From an uncultured bacterium (GTDB taxonomy: Bacteria > Cyanobacteriota > Vampirovibrionia > Gastranaerophilales > Gastranaerophilaceae), in assembly GCA_949288685.1 (NCBI GenBank), contig CASELB010000060.1:1-17035 (forward strand): 17,035 nucleotides of DNA. The letters are read 5' to 3'. A program made the translations under genes and the position numbers. A model generated the notes under the pieces. The model was not told the origin of the DNA and did not search any database. It was given only the letters and a program-made list of their open reading frames with translations. This document shows positions 4,871 to 13,582 of the stretch, piece after piece (the stretch's first letter is position 1; every line of letters begins with the position of its first letter).

Positions 4871-7726
4871 ATGGACAAAATAATAATAAAGGGTGCACGG
4901 GAACATAATTTAAAAAATGTATCTCTTGAAATTCCTAAAAACGAACTGGTCGTTATGACAGGAGTTTCAGGTTCAGGAAAAAGCTCACTTGCTTTTGATA
5001 CAATATTTGCAGAAGGTCAAAGAAGATATGTTGAGAGTTTATCAACATACGCAAGACAGTTTTTGGGTCAGATGGATAAACCGGATGTCGATTATATCGA
5101 CGGATTAACACCGGCTATTTCAATAGACCAGAAGTCTACCAGTAATAACCCGCGTTCAACAGTAGGAACTGTTACAGAAATCTATGATTATTTAAGACTC
5201 TTATACGCCCGCGTTGGTACACCGTACTGTCCTGTTTGCGGAGAAGAAATTAAGCCGCAAACTATAGATGAAATCGTAAACAGTATTCTTACACTTCCGG
5301 AAGGAACAAAAATTCAAATTCTGGCGCCGATTGTAAACGGCAAAAAGGGTGAATTTCAATCATTATTTGAAGAATTAAGACAGGAAGGTTTTGTAAGGGT
5401 AAAAGTTGATGATGAAATTTATAATCTTGAAGAAGACGAGATTACTCTCGCAAAAACAAAAAAACATACAATTTCGGTTGTTATCGACCGCGTTGTAGTA
5501 AAAGAAAGCGCACGTTCAAGAATAACAGATTCCGTTCAAATCGCCCTTGAAAAAGCAGACGGCATAACCGCTATAGACATTCAGGACGGAGAAGAAAAAT
5601 TATACAGCGAAAAACTTGCCTGCAAAAAATGTAATATAAGTTTTGAAGAACTTGCCCCGCGAATTTTCTCATTTAACAACCCGTACGGAGCATGTGACAA
5701 GTGTTCAGGTATCGGAGTAGATTACCGCATTGATCCGGACTTAGTTATTCCGGACAAAACCAAATCCCTTGAGGACGGTGCAATTTATCCGTGGAGCAAA
5801 ACCTCCAATGATTATTACAAAGACCTTATTGACTGTGTTGCAGAACATCACGGAATTAATACAAAAATTCCGTTTAAAGATTTAACGGAAGTCCAGCAAA
5901 ATATAATTCTTTACGGCTCACCGGATTATATGCAGATACGCGTAAAGGAATTCGGAACAAAACGATACAGAACCAGAATGGCAAAATACCCGGGCGTTAT
6001 CCCGTATTTAATGAAACGGTATCACGAAACAGACGGAGATTACTGGCGCAGCGAAATCGAGAAATATATGATTATGGTACCATGCCCTGCCTGCGGCGGC
6101 GCACGGCTTAAACCTTTCCCGCTTGCCGTTAAAATCCACGGCAAAAACATCCACGAATTCTGTCTGATGTCTATTGATGAAGCATTTGAATTTATTTCTT
6201 CACTTTATTTGGAACTGACTGACTTCCAGATGAAGATTGCAAAACAAATTCTTGATGAAATAAGAAACCGGTTAAAATTTTTAAAAGATGTGGGTCTGAA
6301 TTATCTTAACCTTGCACGTATGGCAGGAACTCTCTCCGGTGGCGAAGCGCAGCGTATAAGACTTGCCACACAAATAGGAAGCGGACTTGCCGGCGTTTTA
6401 TACGTACTTGATGAACCTTCAATAGGTTTACATCAAAGAGACAATGACAGGCTTATCAAAACACTGATTAAACTGCGTAACCTTGGCAATTCCTTAATCG
6501 TAGTAGAACACGATGAAGACACTATAAGGAATGCGGATTATATTGTAGACATAGGACCTAAAGCCGGTATTAACGGCGGGAATGTAATTGCGTGCGGTTC
6601 GGTGGAAGATATCGTTTCAAATGAAAAATCCATTACAGGCAAATACCTTTCAGGCAAATACAATATACCTATTCCAGACAAAACACGGGAAGGCAACGGC
6701 AATTATTTACAGGTAAGAAACGCACATTTAAATAATCTTAAAAATATTGATATTGATATCCCGTTAGGGAAAATCGTAGTATTAACAGGCGTATCAGGCT
6801 CCGGCAAATCTACTTTAATGCAAAGTTTAATTTTTGAATACGCAGCACACAAACTACGTAAAAATCGTCCAAAACCGCAGGGGGTCGATGAAATCTTAGG
6901 ATTTGAACATCTGGATAAAGTTATTGACATTGATCAATCACCTATCGGCAGAACCCCGCGTTCAAACCCTGCAACTTACACGGATGTATTTACTCCGATA
7001 AGAGAATTATTTGCACGTACAAACGAAGCAAAAATGAGAGGTTATAAGCCGGGAAGATTTAGTTTTAACGTAAAAGGCGGCAGGTGCGAAGCGTGCAGCG
7101 GCGACGGAGTTTTAAAAATCGAAATGAATTTTCTTTCCGATGTTTATGTAAAATGCGATGTCTGCAAAGGAAAACGCTATAATCGCGAAACTCTTGAAGT
7201 AAAATACAAAGGAAAAACTATTTCCGATGTTCTGGAGATGAGTGTAAAAGAAGCGTTGGAATTTTTTGAAAATGTGCCGCAAATAAAAAACAAACTGGAA
7301 ACGCTTAATGATGTGGGTCTTGATTATATAAAACTCGGGCAGAGCGCTACAACCCTCTCAGGCGGAGAAGCGCAGCGTATAAAACTTGCAGCGGAACTAA
7401 ACAAACGTGCCACTGGCAAAACACTGTATCTGCTGGATGAACCGTCAGTCGGATTACACTGGTACGATTTGGACAAATTAATAAAAATTCTCCAACGTCT
7501 TGCAGATAACGGAAATACTATTTTAATAATCGAACATAACCTTGATTTAATTAAAATTGCGGATTATATAATTGACCTCGGACCGGAAGGCGGCGACGGA
7601 GGCGGAGAAGTAGTTGCCTGCGGAACACCGGAAGAAGTTGCGCAATGTAAAAAATCCTACACCGGTCAATATTTAAAACCGATTTTTGACAAAAGAAATA
7701 CAGAACTTATGCTAAGCGGTGTATAG
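4871..7726 (+). CDS. uvrA: UvrABC excinuclease subunit A
   Basis: Damage-sensing ATPase of nucleotide excision repair; the dimer loads UvrB on distorted DNA. The 951 residues hold two ABC ATPase modules. Module 1 has Walker A GVSGSGKS (31-38), signature LSGGEAQR (488-495) and Walker B LDEPS with D514/E515. Module 2 has Walker A at 640-647, signature LSGGEAQR (829-836) and D856/E857. Zinc cysteines are C251/C254/C275/C278 and C739/C742/C762/C765, spaced CxxC-N19-20-CxxC as in the family. Start ATG 4871 gives MDKI, matching the family N-terminus; ATG 4868 adds one Met. ATG 4850 would add seven residues and coincides with the predicted transcription start. Only a weak GGGG (4852-4855) lies upstream. 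It converges on topA with four bases between stops. Confidence 0.97.
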   Translation: MDKIIIKGAREHNLKNVSLEIPKNELVVMTGVSGSGKSSLAFDTIFAEGQRRYVESLSTYARQFLGQMDKPDVDYIDGLTPAISIDQKSTSNNPRSTVGTVTEIYDYLRLLYARVGTPYCPVCGEEIKPQTIDEIVNSILTLPEGTKIQILAPIVNGKKGEFQSLFEELRQEGFVRVKVDDEIYNLEEDEITLAKTKKHTISVVIDRVVVKESARSRITDSVQIALEKADGITAIDIQDGEEKLYSEKLACKKCNISFEELAPRIFSFNNPYGACDKCSGIGVDYRIDPDLVIPDKTKSLEDGAIYPWSKTSNDYYKDLIDCVAEHHGINTKIPFKDLTEVQQNIILYGSPDYMQIRVKEFGTKRYRTRMAKYPGVIPYLMKRYHETDGDYWRSEIEKYMIMVPCPACGGARLKPFPLAVKIHGKNIHEFCLMSIDEAFEFISSLYLELTDFQMKIAKQILDEIRNRLKFLKDVGLNYLNLARMAGTLSGGEAQRIRLATQIGSGLAGVLYVLDEPSIGLHQRDNDRLIKTLIKLRNLGNSLIVVEHDEDTIRNADYIVDIGPKAGINGGNVIACGSVEDIVSNEKSITGKYLSGKYNIPIPDKTREGNGNYLQVRNAHLNNLKNIDIDIPLGKIVVLTGVSGSGKSTLMQSLIFEYAAHKLRKNRPKPQGVDEILGFEHLDKVIDIDQSPIGRTPRSNPATYTDVFTPIRELFARTNEAKMRGYKPGRFSFNVKGGRCEACSGDGVLKIEMNFLSDVYVKCDVCKGKRYNRETLEVKYKGKTISDVLEMSVKEALEFFENVPQIKNKLETLNDVGLDYIKLGQSATTLSGGEAQRIKLAAELNKRATGKTLYLLDEPSVGLHWYDLDKLIKILQRLADNGNTILIIEHNLDLIKIADYIIDLGPEGGDGGGEVVACGTPEEVAQCKKSYTGQYLKPIFDKRNTELMLSGV

Positions 7727-7730
7727 AAAA

Positions 7731-10007
7731 TTATACTTCACTTGATTTATCAGGATTATCATTTGATACAACTTCAAGTTTATAATCACATTTACGGTTT
7801 GAGCAGACTATTTTATCACCGTTTTTACCGGTCTTTTTAACCAGAAGTTCGCCGCATTTCGGGCATTTATCACCGGTTGGCGCATCCCAGAGTGCAAAAT
7901 CACAATCAGGGTAACGGTTACAACCGTAAAACACTTTGCCGTATTTTGATTTCTTTTCTATTATATCGCCCTCACCGCATTTCGGACATTTTACGCCGGT
8001 TGAAACAATATATTTTTTTCTGTTTTTACATTCAACACATTCCACATACTTACCATACGGTCCTGTTTTTAAAACCATTTCACCGCCGCATTTTTCGCAT
8101 TTTTCTTCAACTTTTGTCTCTTCACCCGGCTGTTTAACTTCCCCCCCTTCTCCGAGTGAGAGTATGGTTTTACATTCCGGATATCCTGAACAACCGAGAA
8201 ACTGTGTTCCAAACCTGCTTGTCCTTACAAGCATTTTACGTCCGCAATTCGGACAAACAACATCACTTTCTATTTGGATTTTTTGTGCGGTTTTCATAAC
8301 CGCGTTTACTTCTTTCATAAACGGGTCATAAAAATCACTTAAAACCTTATTCCAAACAAGTTTCTGCTCTGCAATCTTATCAAGTTTTTCTTCCATGCCG
8401 GCAGTAAACTTGTAATCCATAATATCCGCAAACTGTGAACATAACTGTTTTGAAACGGTACGTCCCAGTATTGTAGGTTTCAGTGCTTTATCTATTTTCT
8501 CCACATATTTACGGGTTTGAATAACGGTAATAATTGTTGCATAAGTTGACGGACGACCAATTCCGTATTCTTCAAGAGCTTTTACCAGTGACGCTTCGTT
8601 ATAACGCGGAGGCGGCTGGGTAAAATGCTGCTTGGGTATAATTTCTTTACAAATAAGCGTATCGTCCTTATTTAAATCAGGAATTTTAACTTCTTTTTCT
8701 TCGTCCTCCGAAGTATCGCTATACAGTTTTAAGAACCCGTCAAACAAAACTTTGCTTGTACCGGTCTTAAGTGTATAATCTCCCGCAGCAATTTCGACAG
8801 TCCGGTTTGCAATACTTGCCGGTGCCATCTGGGAAGACATAAATTTATTCCAAATAAGCCTGTATAATCGATACTGGTCACTGGTAAGATACTGTTTAAT
8901 ACTTTCCGGTGTTCTTTCGGGATAAGACGGTCTGATTGCTTCGTGAGCGTCCTGAACATTTTGTTTACCTTTTTGATAAATATTGGGTTTTTCAGGGTAA
9001 TATTTTTCACCGTAATTTTTAAGTATAAACTCTTTTGCCGCATCTCTCGCATCATCTGAAATTCTTGTAGAGTCCGTTCTCATATAGGTTATAAGCCCTA
9101 CCGCGCCTTCTCCGAGTTCTATACCTTCATAGAGTTTTTGAGCTACCTGCATGGTCTTTGATACGCCAAACCCGAGTTTTGAACTGGCTTCACGCTGCAG
9201 CGTAGATGTAATAAAAGGTGCTGTCGGTTTACGCTGTGATTGTCTGTCCGTAACCTTATCAACAATATATTTTACATCCGGCTTAAGAAGTTCTGATTTA
9301 ATTTTTTCAGCATCTTCACCATTTTTTATTTCAATCTTTTTACCTTTATGTTTGGTAAGCTCTGCCTCGAATATTTTTCCTTCTTTTTCAAGATTGGCAT
9401 GAATTGACCAGTACTCTTGCGGAACAAAATTTTCTATTTCTTCCTCACGCTCACAAATCATTCTTAAGGCAACAGACTGTACTCTTCCGGCTGATAAATG
9501 GTAGTTTCCTAACTGTTTCCATAATACGGGAGAAAGTTTATATCCTACAAGTTTATCAAGTATTTGTCTTGTTTGCTGGGCTTTAACTTTATCCATATCA
9601 ATCTGGCGGTAATTTTCGATTGCATGTTTAACCGCCTTGGGAGTAATTTCATTAAATTCTATTCTGAAAACTTTATTATCGTCAACTTTCAAAACCTGTC
9701 TTACATGCCAGGCAATCGCTTCTCCTTCACGGTCAGGGTCGGATGCAAGGTAAATCTTATCAAATTTAGGGGCAAGTTCATTGAGTTTAGAAACAACTTT
9801 TTTCTTTTCGGGAATAATCACGTATGTCGGTTCAAAACCCTTTGCGGCATCAAAACCCAGCACATTATCAGGCAAATTCCTGATATGTCCGTAACTTGCT
9901 TCAATCTGATAATTACTTCCAAGAATTTTCTTAATAGTTTTCGATTTTGCAGGTGACTCTACTATCACCAATGCGCGCTCTTGCTTTTTCTGTTTTGCCT
10001 GGGTCAT
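7731..10007 (-). CDS. topA: DNA topoisomerase I (type IA)
   Basis: Relaxes negative supercoils by cutting one strand through a tyrosine link. The 758 residues show the Toprim domain with Glu17 (VIVESPAKS) and D90-x-D92-x-E94 in SDPDREGEAIAWH, and the active-site Tyr308 in GLITYMRTDSTR with Arg310. The C-terminus carries four zinc ribbons, starting at about 585, 637, 674 and 715, each CxxC...C-x2-5-C, before a charged tail. The start ATG (10007-10005) overlaps the dprA stop in an ATGA arrangement. AAGGA lies directly against the ATG, too close for normal initiation, so translation probably depends on ribosomes finishing dprA. It is last in the lptC operon. No terminator lies between it and the convergent uvrA. 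Confidence 0.97.
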   Translation of the reverse strand: MTQAKQKKQERALVIVESPAKSKTIKKILGSNYQIEASYGHIRNLPDNVLGFDAAKGFEPTYVIIPEKKKVVSKLNELAPKFDKIYLASDPDREGEAIAWHVRQVLKVDDNKVFRIEFNEITPKAVKHAIENYRQIDMDKVKAQQTRQILDKLVGYKLSPVLWKQLGNYHLSAGRVQSVALRMICEREEEIENFVPQEYWSIHANLEKEGKIFEAELTKHKGKKIEIKNGEDAEKIKSELLKPDVKYIVDKVTDRQSQRKPTAPFITSTLQREASSKLGFGVSKTMQVAQKLYEGIELGEGAVGLITYMRTDSTRISDDARDAAKEFILKNYGEKYYPEKPNIYQKGKQNVQDAHEAIRPSYPERTPESIKQYLTSDQYRLYRLIWNKFMSSQMAPASIANRTVEIAAGDYTLKTGTSKVLFDGFLKLYSDTSEDEEKEVKIPDLNKDDTLICKEIIPKQHFTQPPPRYNEASLVKALEEYGIGRPSTYATIITVIQTRKYVEKIDKALKPTILGRTVSKQLCSQFADIMDYKFTAGMEEKLDKIAEQKLVWNKVLSDFYDPFMKEVNAVMKTAQKIQIESDVVCPNCGRKMLVRTSRFGTQFLGCSGYPECKTILSLGEGGEVKQPGEETKVEEKCEKCGGEMVLKTGPYGKYVECVECKNRKKYIVSTGVKCPKCGEGDIIEKKSKYGKVFYGCNRYPDCDFALWDAPTGDKCPKCGELLVKKTGKNGDKIVCSNRKCDYKLEVVSNDNPDKSSEV

Positions 10008-11089
10008 TCCTTTTTATACCTGTTATCCGCTGTTTGGGTCAGCAGTCCTTTAAGTTCCATTACTGTAAGAAGTTCCAGCAGCCTCTCCGTGGGTATTTTG
10101 GTTTCTGCCTCTATTACGTCAAATGTTTTAGGCTCTATATTAATTGTATATAGAATTTTTCTCTCGTCAATCTCTAAATTATCTAAATCCGCTTGTGATG
10201 GTTCAGATAATTTAATTTCCCAATTAAGTGTGTTCAAAATATCTTCTGCACAGGTAACAATTGATGCACCATCCTTAATCAACTTATAAATACCGTCAGT
10301 ATTAGGATTGGTAATAAGCCCCGGGATACACATTAGTTCTCTTCCCTGTTCAAGAGTAAGATTTGCAGTAATAAGTGCCCCGCTCCGCAATGCTGCCTCA
10401 GCAACAACAACCCCTTTTGCAAGCCCTGATACTATACGGTTTCTTTGCGGAAACCTGAATTTTAGAGGTTCAAATGTCGGGTAATATTCCGTAACAACAG
10501 CACCGCCGCCATTTTCAATACGCTCATAAAGTTTTTTGTTTGATGTCGGATAAATAAAATTAAAACCGCTAGCAATAACCCCGATTGTCTTAATCCCGTT
10601 ATCAAGTGCCGCAGTGTGTGCAGCAGAATCAATCCCTGCCGCAAGTCCGGAAACTATACACACATCCGTTCCGCTAAGCCCGCTTATAATCTTTTTTACC
10701 GAGTCACAACCGTTTCTTGTACAGTGGCGGGAACCGACAAAACCGACAACACGATCCAGGTTACAATCTTCCATATCTCCTTTATAATACAATACCGCCG
10801 GAGGGTCTGAAATTTCTTTCAACATAACTGGGTATTTTTTATCTTCATACGTATAAAATTTTATTCCGTCTGAAACAACTCTGTCATAGACTATATCAAG
10901 ATTAATTTCATCACGCTTTTTAAGGAAGTTTTCCGACTTTTTTACACTTAAGCCTTCAATGCCGCTTAATTCCGCTCTTGAAGCATTAAATACCTTCTCA
11001 ATATCTCCAAAATACTCATACAATTTGAGAATAAACGCTGAATTGATTTCTTCTATTGATGATAGTCCTATCCAGTACTTATAATTCAT
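10004..11089 (-). CDS. dprA: DNA-processing protein DprA
   Basis: Loads RecA on incoming single-stranded DNA during natural transformation. The 361 residues contain an N-terminal SAM-like helical part (about 1-65), the Rossmann-fold core with VGSRHCT (118-124), SGLAAGIDSAAH (147-158), FPQRNRIVSGL (213-223), SGALITA (236-242) and LEQGREL (246-252), and a C-terminal winged-helix-like domain (about 305-361). It is a full-length DprA. Start ATG 11089 has GGAG (11098-11095) 5 bases upstream. It follows the TPR gene by 10 bases and overlaps topA by 4. Alone it does not prove competence, as many non-transformable bacteria keep it. Confidence 0.95.
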   Translation of the reverse strand: MNYKYWIGLSSIEEINSAFILKLYEYFGDIEKVFNASRAELSGIEGLSVKKSENFLKKRDEINLDIVYDRVVSDGIKFYTYEDKKYPVMLKEISDPPAVLYYKGDMEDCNLDRVVGFVGSRHCTRNGCDSVKKIISGLSGTDVCIVSGLAAGIDSAAHTAALDNGIKTIGVIASGFNFIYPTSNKKLYERIENGGGAVVTEYYPTFEPLKFRFPQRNRIVSGLAKGVVVAEAALRSGALITANLTLEQGRELMCIPGLITNPNTDGIYKLIKDGASIVTCAEDILNTLNWEIKLSEPSQADLDNLEIDERKILYTINIEPKTFDVIEAETKIPTERLLELLTVMELKGLLTQTADNRYKKE

Positions 11090-11099
11090 TTATTCTCCG

Positions 11100-11867
11100 T
11101 TACAATTTTGCCTTTATCCGTTCAATGAGTTTAGACACATTATCTTTTTCTTCCTGAGGAATATCAAAATTAATATAATCATTAAAATACTCAATTGCGT
11201 CTTCAAAATCATTTCTTGTAAGAAACATTATCCCGACCTTTTTGTACGCCTGATGAAATTTGTCGTTAACTGCAATTGCTTTTAAATAATTTGAAATTGC
11301 TTTATCAATTTCATTATTACCTTCATACGCCTGAGCAAGGTAATAATACAAAAACTCATTATTTTCTTTATATTCTATAACATTTTCAAAGTTGGCAATA
11401 GCGCTTTCATAATCACCCATTTCAAAATATACTCTGCCCATATCATAATAAGCATCGTAGTTTTCGGGCTGCACCGCAAGTACTTTTTCCAATTCATCAA
11501 TTGCCATATCCCAGCGCTGATCTTCAATATAAACCCGTGCAAGGAGGTGTGCAAGCAGCATATTATCTTCATTCTCGTAGCTTCCGCGCTCTAACGTACC
11601 TATTGCATGCGCTAAATCCCCTTTTTTATAATACAAATCGGAAAGGCTGATATAAGGCTGAACAAGCTGCGGGTCAAGTTCAATCGACTTTATAAAAAAT
11701 TTTTCCGCCTTATCAACATCACCGAGATTGTAGTATGCAACAGCCATATTGTTATAAACATCCGCATTATCGGGTTCCGTTTCCAGTACCGAACTAAAAG
11801 CGTCTATACATTCTTTATATTTTTTTTCATGAAAAAGTTTTACAGCTAAATCAATTTTTTCAGACAT
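11100..11867 (-). CDS. Tetratricopeptide repeat protein
   Basis: A protein-interaction scaffold of 255 residues made almost wholly of about seven TPR units of about 34 residues, recognisable by alternating motifs such as NNMAVAYYNLGDVDKAEKFF, SLSDLYYKKGDLAHAI, AYYDMGRVYFEMGDYESAI and LAQAYEGNNEIDKAI. There is no signal peptide or membrane segment, so it is probably cytoplasmic. Start ATG 11867 has GGAG (11878-11875) 7 bases upstream. It sits between the OstA-like gene (14-base gap) and dprA (10-base gap). Partners cannot be read from a TPR sequence; position makes an envelope-assembly or operon-specific role possible but unproven. Confidence 0.9.
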   Translation of the reverse strand: MSEKIDLAVKLFHEKKYKECIDAFSSVLETEPDNADVYNNMAVAYYNLGDVDKAEKFFIKSIELDPQLVQPYISLSDLYYKKGDLAHAIGTLERGSYENEDNMLLAHLLARVYIEDQRWDMAIDELEKVLAVQPENYDAYYDMGRVYFEMGDYESAIANFENVIEYKENNEFLYYYLAQAYEGNNEIDKAISNYLKAIAVNDKFHQAYKKVGIMFLTRNDFEDAIEYFNDYINFDIPQEEKDNVSKLIERIKAKL

Positions 11868-11881
11868 TTTTACACTCCGAA

Positions 11882-12835
11882 CTATTTACTGTCATCCAAT
11901 GAATTAACATTTCTTATAACCGTTCTTACATTACCTACAGCCTCAAAATTCTTTGGCTCCATTGTAAGTTTTATACTGTCAGCATGAATATCCCTTTCAC
12001 CCTGCGTAATCATAGAGCGCCCTACAAGTATCATTTCGTTTGGTTTTCCGGTCTTGGAATCCGGATAAAATACAACTTTCGGACCTCTTGCTATATAATC
12101 CTGATAATAAATTACAACATTCCCGCTGCCCATAAATGTATTTTTACGGCGGTCATAATGCTGGTAATCCGCATTAAGCGTCATTGTTGTGCCCTTATCG
12201 GAAATGGAAACCGACTTTGTATGCCCTTGAGCCGTCAATTCTTCTGTGGTCGCGGAATATATAAAATGGTCTGCATAAGAAGTATTTTGTTTTTCTTTTA
12301 AAATTGCACGCCCTACAAGGTCTATTTTTTGTAAATCGCCCTGTTTATTTGTTACGAGAACAGCTTTATCGGAAAAGGTTTCAATATCTTTGTATTTAAT
12401 AGTTACAGAACCCGTTGCAACCATTATATTATTTTTAGTGTCATACTCCTGTTCATCAGCATTAATAACAGCAATAGGAATTTTTCCGTCAGTTACTATC
12501 GTCTGGCTGTCGCCTTGCGCTTTGATTGTTTTATTAATAAGAGACAATTTAAGTATATTAGCCTTTACCTCACGTTTTTTATTAGCTTTAACCTCATAAG
12601 CGTACGGCTTGTCATAAAAAGTAACAATATCAGGTTTTCTGTTAGGCAAAACCGTAACATCTGCCTGCTCACCGACAACTTTAACATCATCAACCTGAAC
12701 GTTTACATTCCCTTCAAATTTAATCTTATTTTCTTTTTCGTTATATGTCTGGGTTTTAGAGTCAATTACCAGATCCGCAGCAATTACACCCACACCCGTC
12801 ATTATAAGTATTAATAAAAGAACTAATCTTTTCAT
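11882..12835 (-). CDS. LptA/OstA-like periplasmic LPS-transport protein
   Basis: Exported protein of the OstA (LptA, LptD N-terminus) beta-jellyroll superfamily, which forms the bridge carrying LPS across the periplasm. The 317 residues start with a Sec signal peptide (MKRLVLLLILIMTG...VIAA, cleavage at about 19-20). Three OstA-type repeats follow, marked by KFEGNVNVQVDDVKVVG (about 39), VATGSVTIKYKDIETFSD (about 138) and MGSGNVVIYYQDYIARG (about 236), each followed by a strand-rich stretch. It is longer than the roughly 185-residue enterobacterial LptA and far shorter than LptD, so it is probably an extended LptA. SD AAGGAG (12846-12841) overlaps the lptC stop, giving tight coupling. The gene symbol is left blank because of the unusual length. 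Confidence 0.85.
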   Translation of the reverse strand: MKRLVLLLILIMTGVGVIAADLVIDSKTQTYNEKENKIKFEGNVNVQVDDVKVVGEQADVTVLPNRKPDIVTFYDKPYAYEVKANKKREVKANILKLSLINKTIKAQGDSQTIVTDGKIPIAVINADEQEYDTKNNIMVATGSVTIKYKDIETFSDKAVLVTNKQGDLQKIDLVGRAILKEKQNTSYADHFIYSATTEELTAQGHTKSVSISDKGTTMTLNADYQHYDRRKNTFMGSGNVVIYYQDYIARGPKVVFYPDSKTGKPNEMILVGRSMITQGERDIHADSIKLTMEPKNFEAVGNVRTVIRNVNSLDDSK

Positions 12836-12844
12836 TACTTCTCC

Positions 12845-13441
12845 TTACTTGTTGTAAACCTTTGTTTGAGACTTACCTTTTATCTTAAATTTATCAAAGT
12901 CCGGTGAAATAACCGCATGTTCAGCAGTAGCAGTCATTTCTCCGTTACGTTCAATAATTACGTTTCCGTTAGCAAGAATATCTTTGTCATTTCCCTGCCA
13001 GATAAGTTCGTCACTCTTAAGTGATGTTCCGTCTTCAATTACAATAAATACTTTATCTCTTAAAGTTATTGTTTTATCAACCTCATCATAGGTGCCATGT
13101 ACCGCTGAGAAACTCATAGACACTTTATTTTCTTTATAAAAATTTCCGATTATATTATCCAGCTCCGCTTTTTTATCGGCATTATTGTAATTTCCTGTTT
13201 CGCCGTAAATTTCCCAGTATTTTTTATTGTCCTTGGTTTCCGTAATAATTATCCCGCGGGTTTTAACTTCTTGCCTGTCAGAAGCGTTGTTCAATTTACT
13301 CCTGTTAAAATCCGCAGTCATAATTCCGGCGGAAATAAATGCCCACAACAATATCCCCGCAGCAATTGCAAAACCTATTATATACCCCTGGTGTTTTCTG
13401 TCGAGTTTTAAGAATTTATCAAAATACTCTTTAATTTTCAT
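12845..13441 (-). CDS. lptC: LPS export protein LptC
   Basis: Inner-membrane-anchored periplasmic component that takes LPS from the LptBFG transporter and hands it to LptA. The 198 residues have one N-terminal membrane anchor at about 19-41 (GYIIGFAIAAGILLWAFISA), then a strand-rich domain with LptC-type features: GETGNYN, DNIIGNFYKEN, AVHGTYDEVDKTI, LIWQGNDKDILANGNVII and the closing KIKGKSQTKVY. ATG 13441 is preferred: it precedes the anchor by the usual short basic tail and lies just after the promoter at 13452-13480. A longer frame from 13549 would read through that promoter. No SD is visible, and the predicted leader is only 4-5 bases. First gene of the operon; lptB, F and G are not in the window. 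Confidence 0.85.
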   Translation of the reverse strand: MKIKEYFDKFLKLDRKHQGYIIGFAIAAGILLWAFISAGIMTADFNRSKLNNASDRQEVKTRGIIITETKDNKKYWEIYGETGNYNNADKKAELDNIIGNFYKENKVSMSFSAVHGTYDEVDKTITLRDKVFIVIEDGTSLKSDELIWQGNDKDILANGNVIIERNGEMTATAEHAVISPDFDKFKIKGKSQTKVYNK

Positions 13442-13451
13442 ACATATTATT

Positions 13452-13480
13452 ATTACATAAATATTTTGATTTGTAATCAA
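13452..13480 (-). promoter_or_regulatory. Promoter of the lptC operon
   Basis: On the minus strand TTGATT (13480-13475) and TGTAAT (13457-13452) are exactly 17 bases apart, matching consensus at 4/6 and 5/6. The predicted start, 13446-13445, leaves only 4-5 bases before ATG 13441, so the lptC mRNA would be almost leaderless. The -35 lies inside overlapping palindromes. Confidence 0.55.
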
Positions 13481-13492
13481 ACTATGTTTGAT
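13465..13492. repeat. Two overlapping perfect palindromes sharing one arm
   Basis: TTTGATT (13465-13471) pairs with AATCAAA (13475-13481). ATCAAAC (13476-13482) pairs with GTTTGAT (13486-13492). Both are perfect 7-base arms with 3-base centres, and the shared middle arm ATCAAA can pair left or right but not both. It covers the -35 of the lptC promoter and lies between the divergent genes, so it is a candidate operator. Confidence 0.55.
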
Positions 13493-13582
13493 AAGCCTTT
13501 GTATATTTTTGTAAAAAGTTTTTTCTTTAACAGGCAATTTTTTAAACACTAAATACTTTATTAAATATATGGAGTTGTTGAT

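Noticed and set aside
4850..4873. Possible LexA box at the uvrA start (GGTAC...AGTA)
   Set aside because: It does not fit the cyanobacterial or Gram-positive LexA consensus. Only a TACT-N5-AGTA partial symmetry is present.
7877..9956. Several open frames antisense to topA
   Set aside because: Shadows of the topA reading frame. They are Cys/Phe-rich with no SD, while topA is a complete family match.
13442..13549. 36-residue N-terminal extension of LptC
   Set aside because: It reads through the lptC promoter and palindromes. LptC proteins begin just before the membrane anchor.
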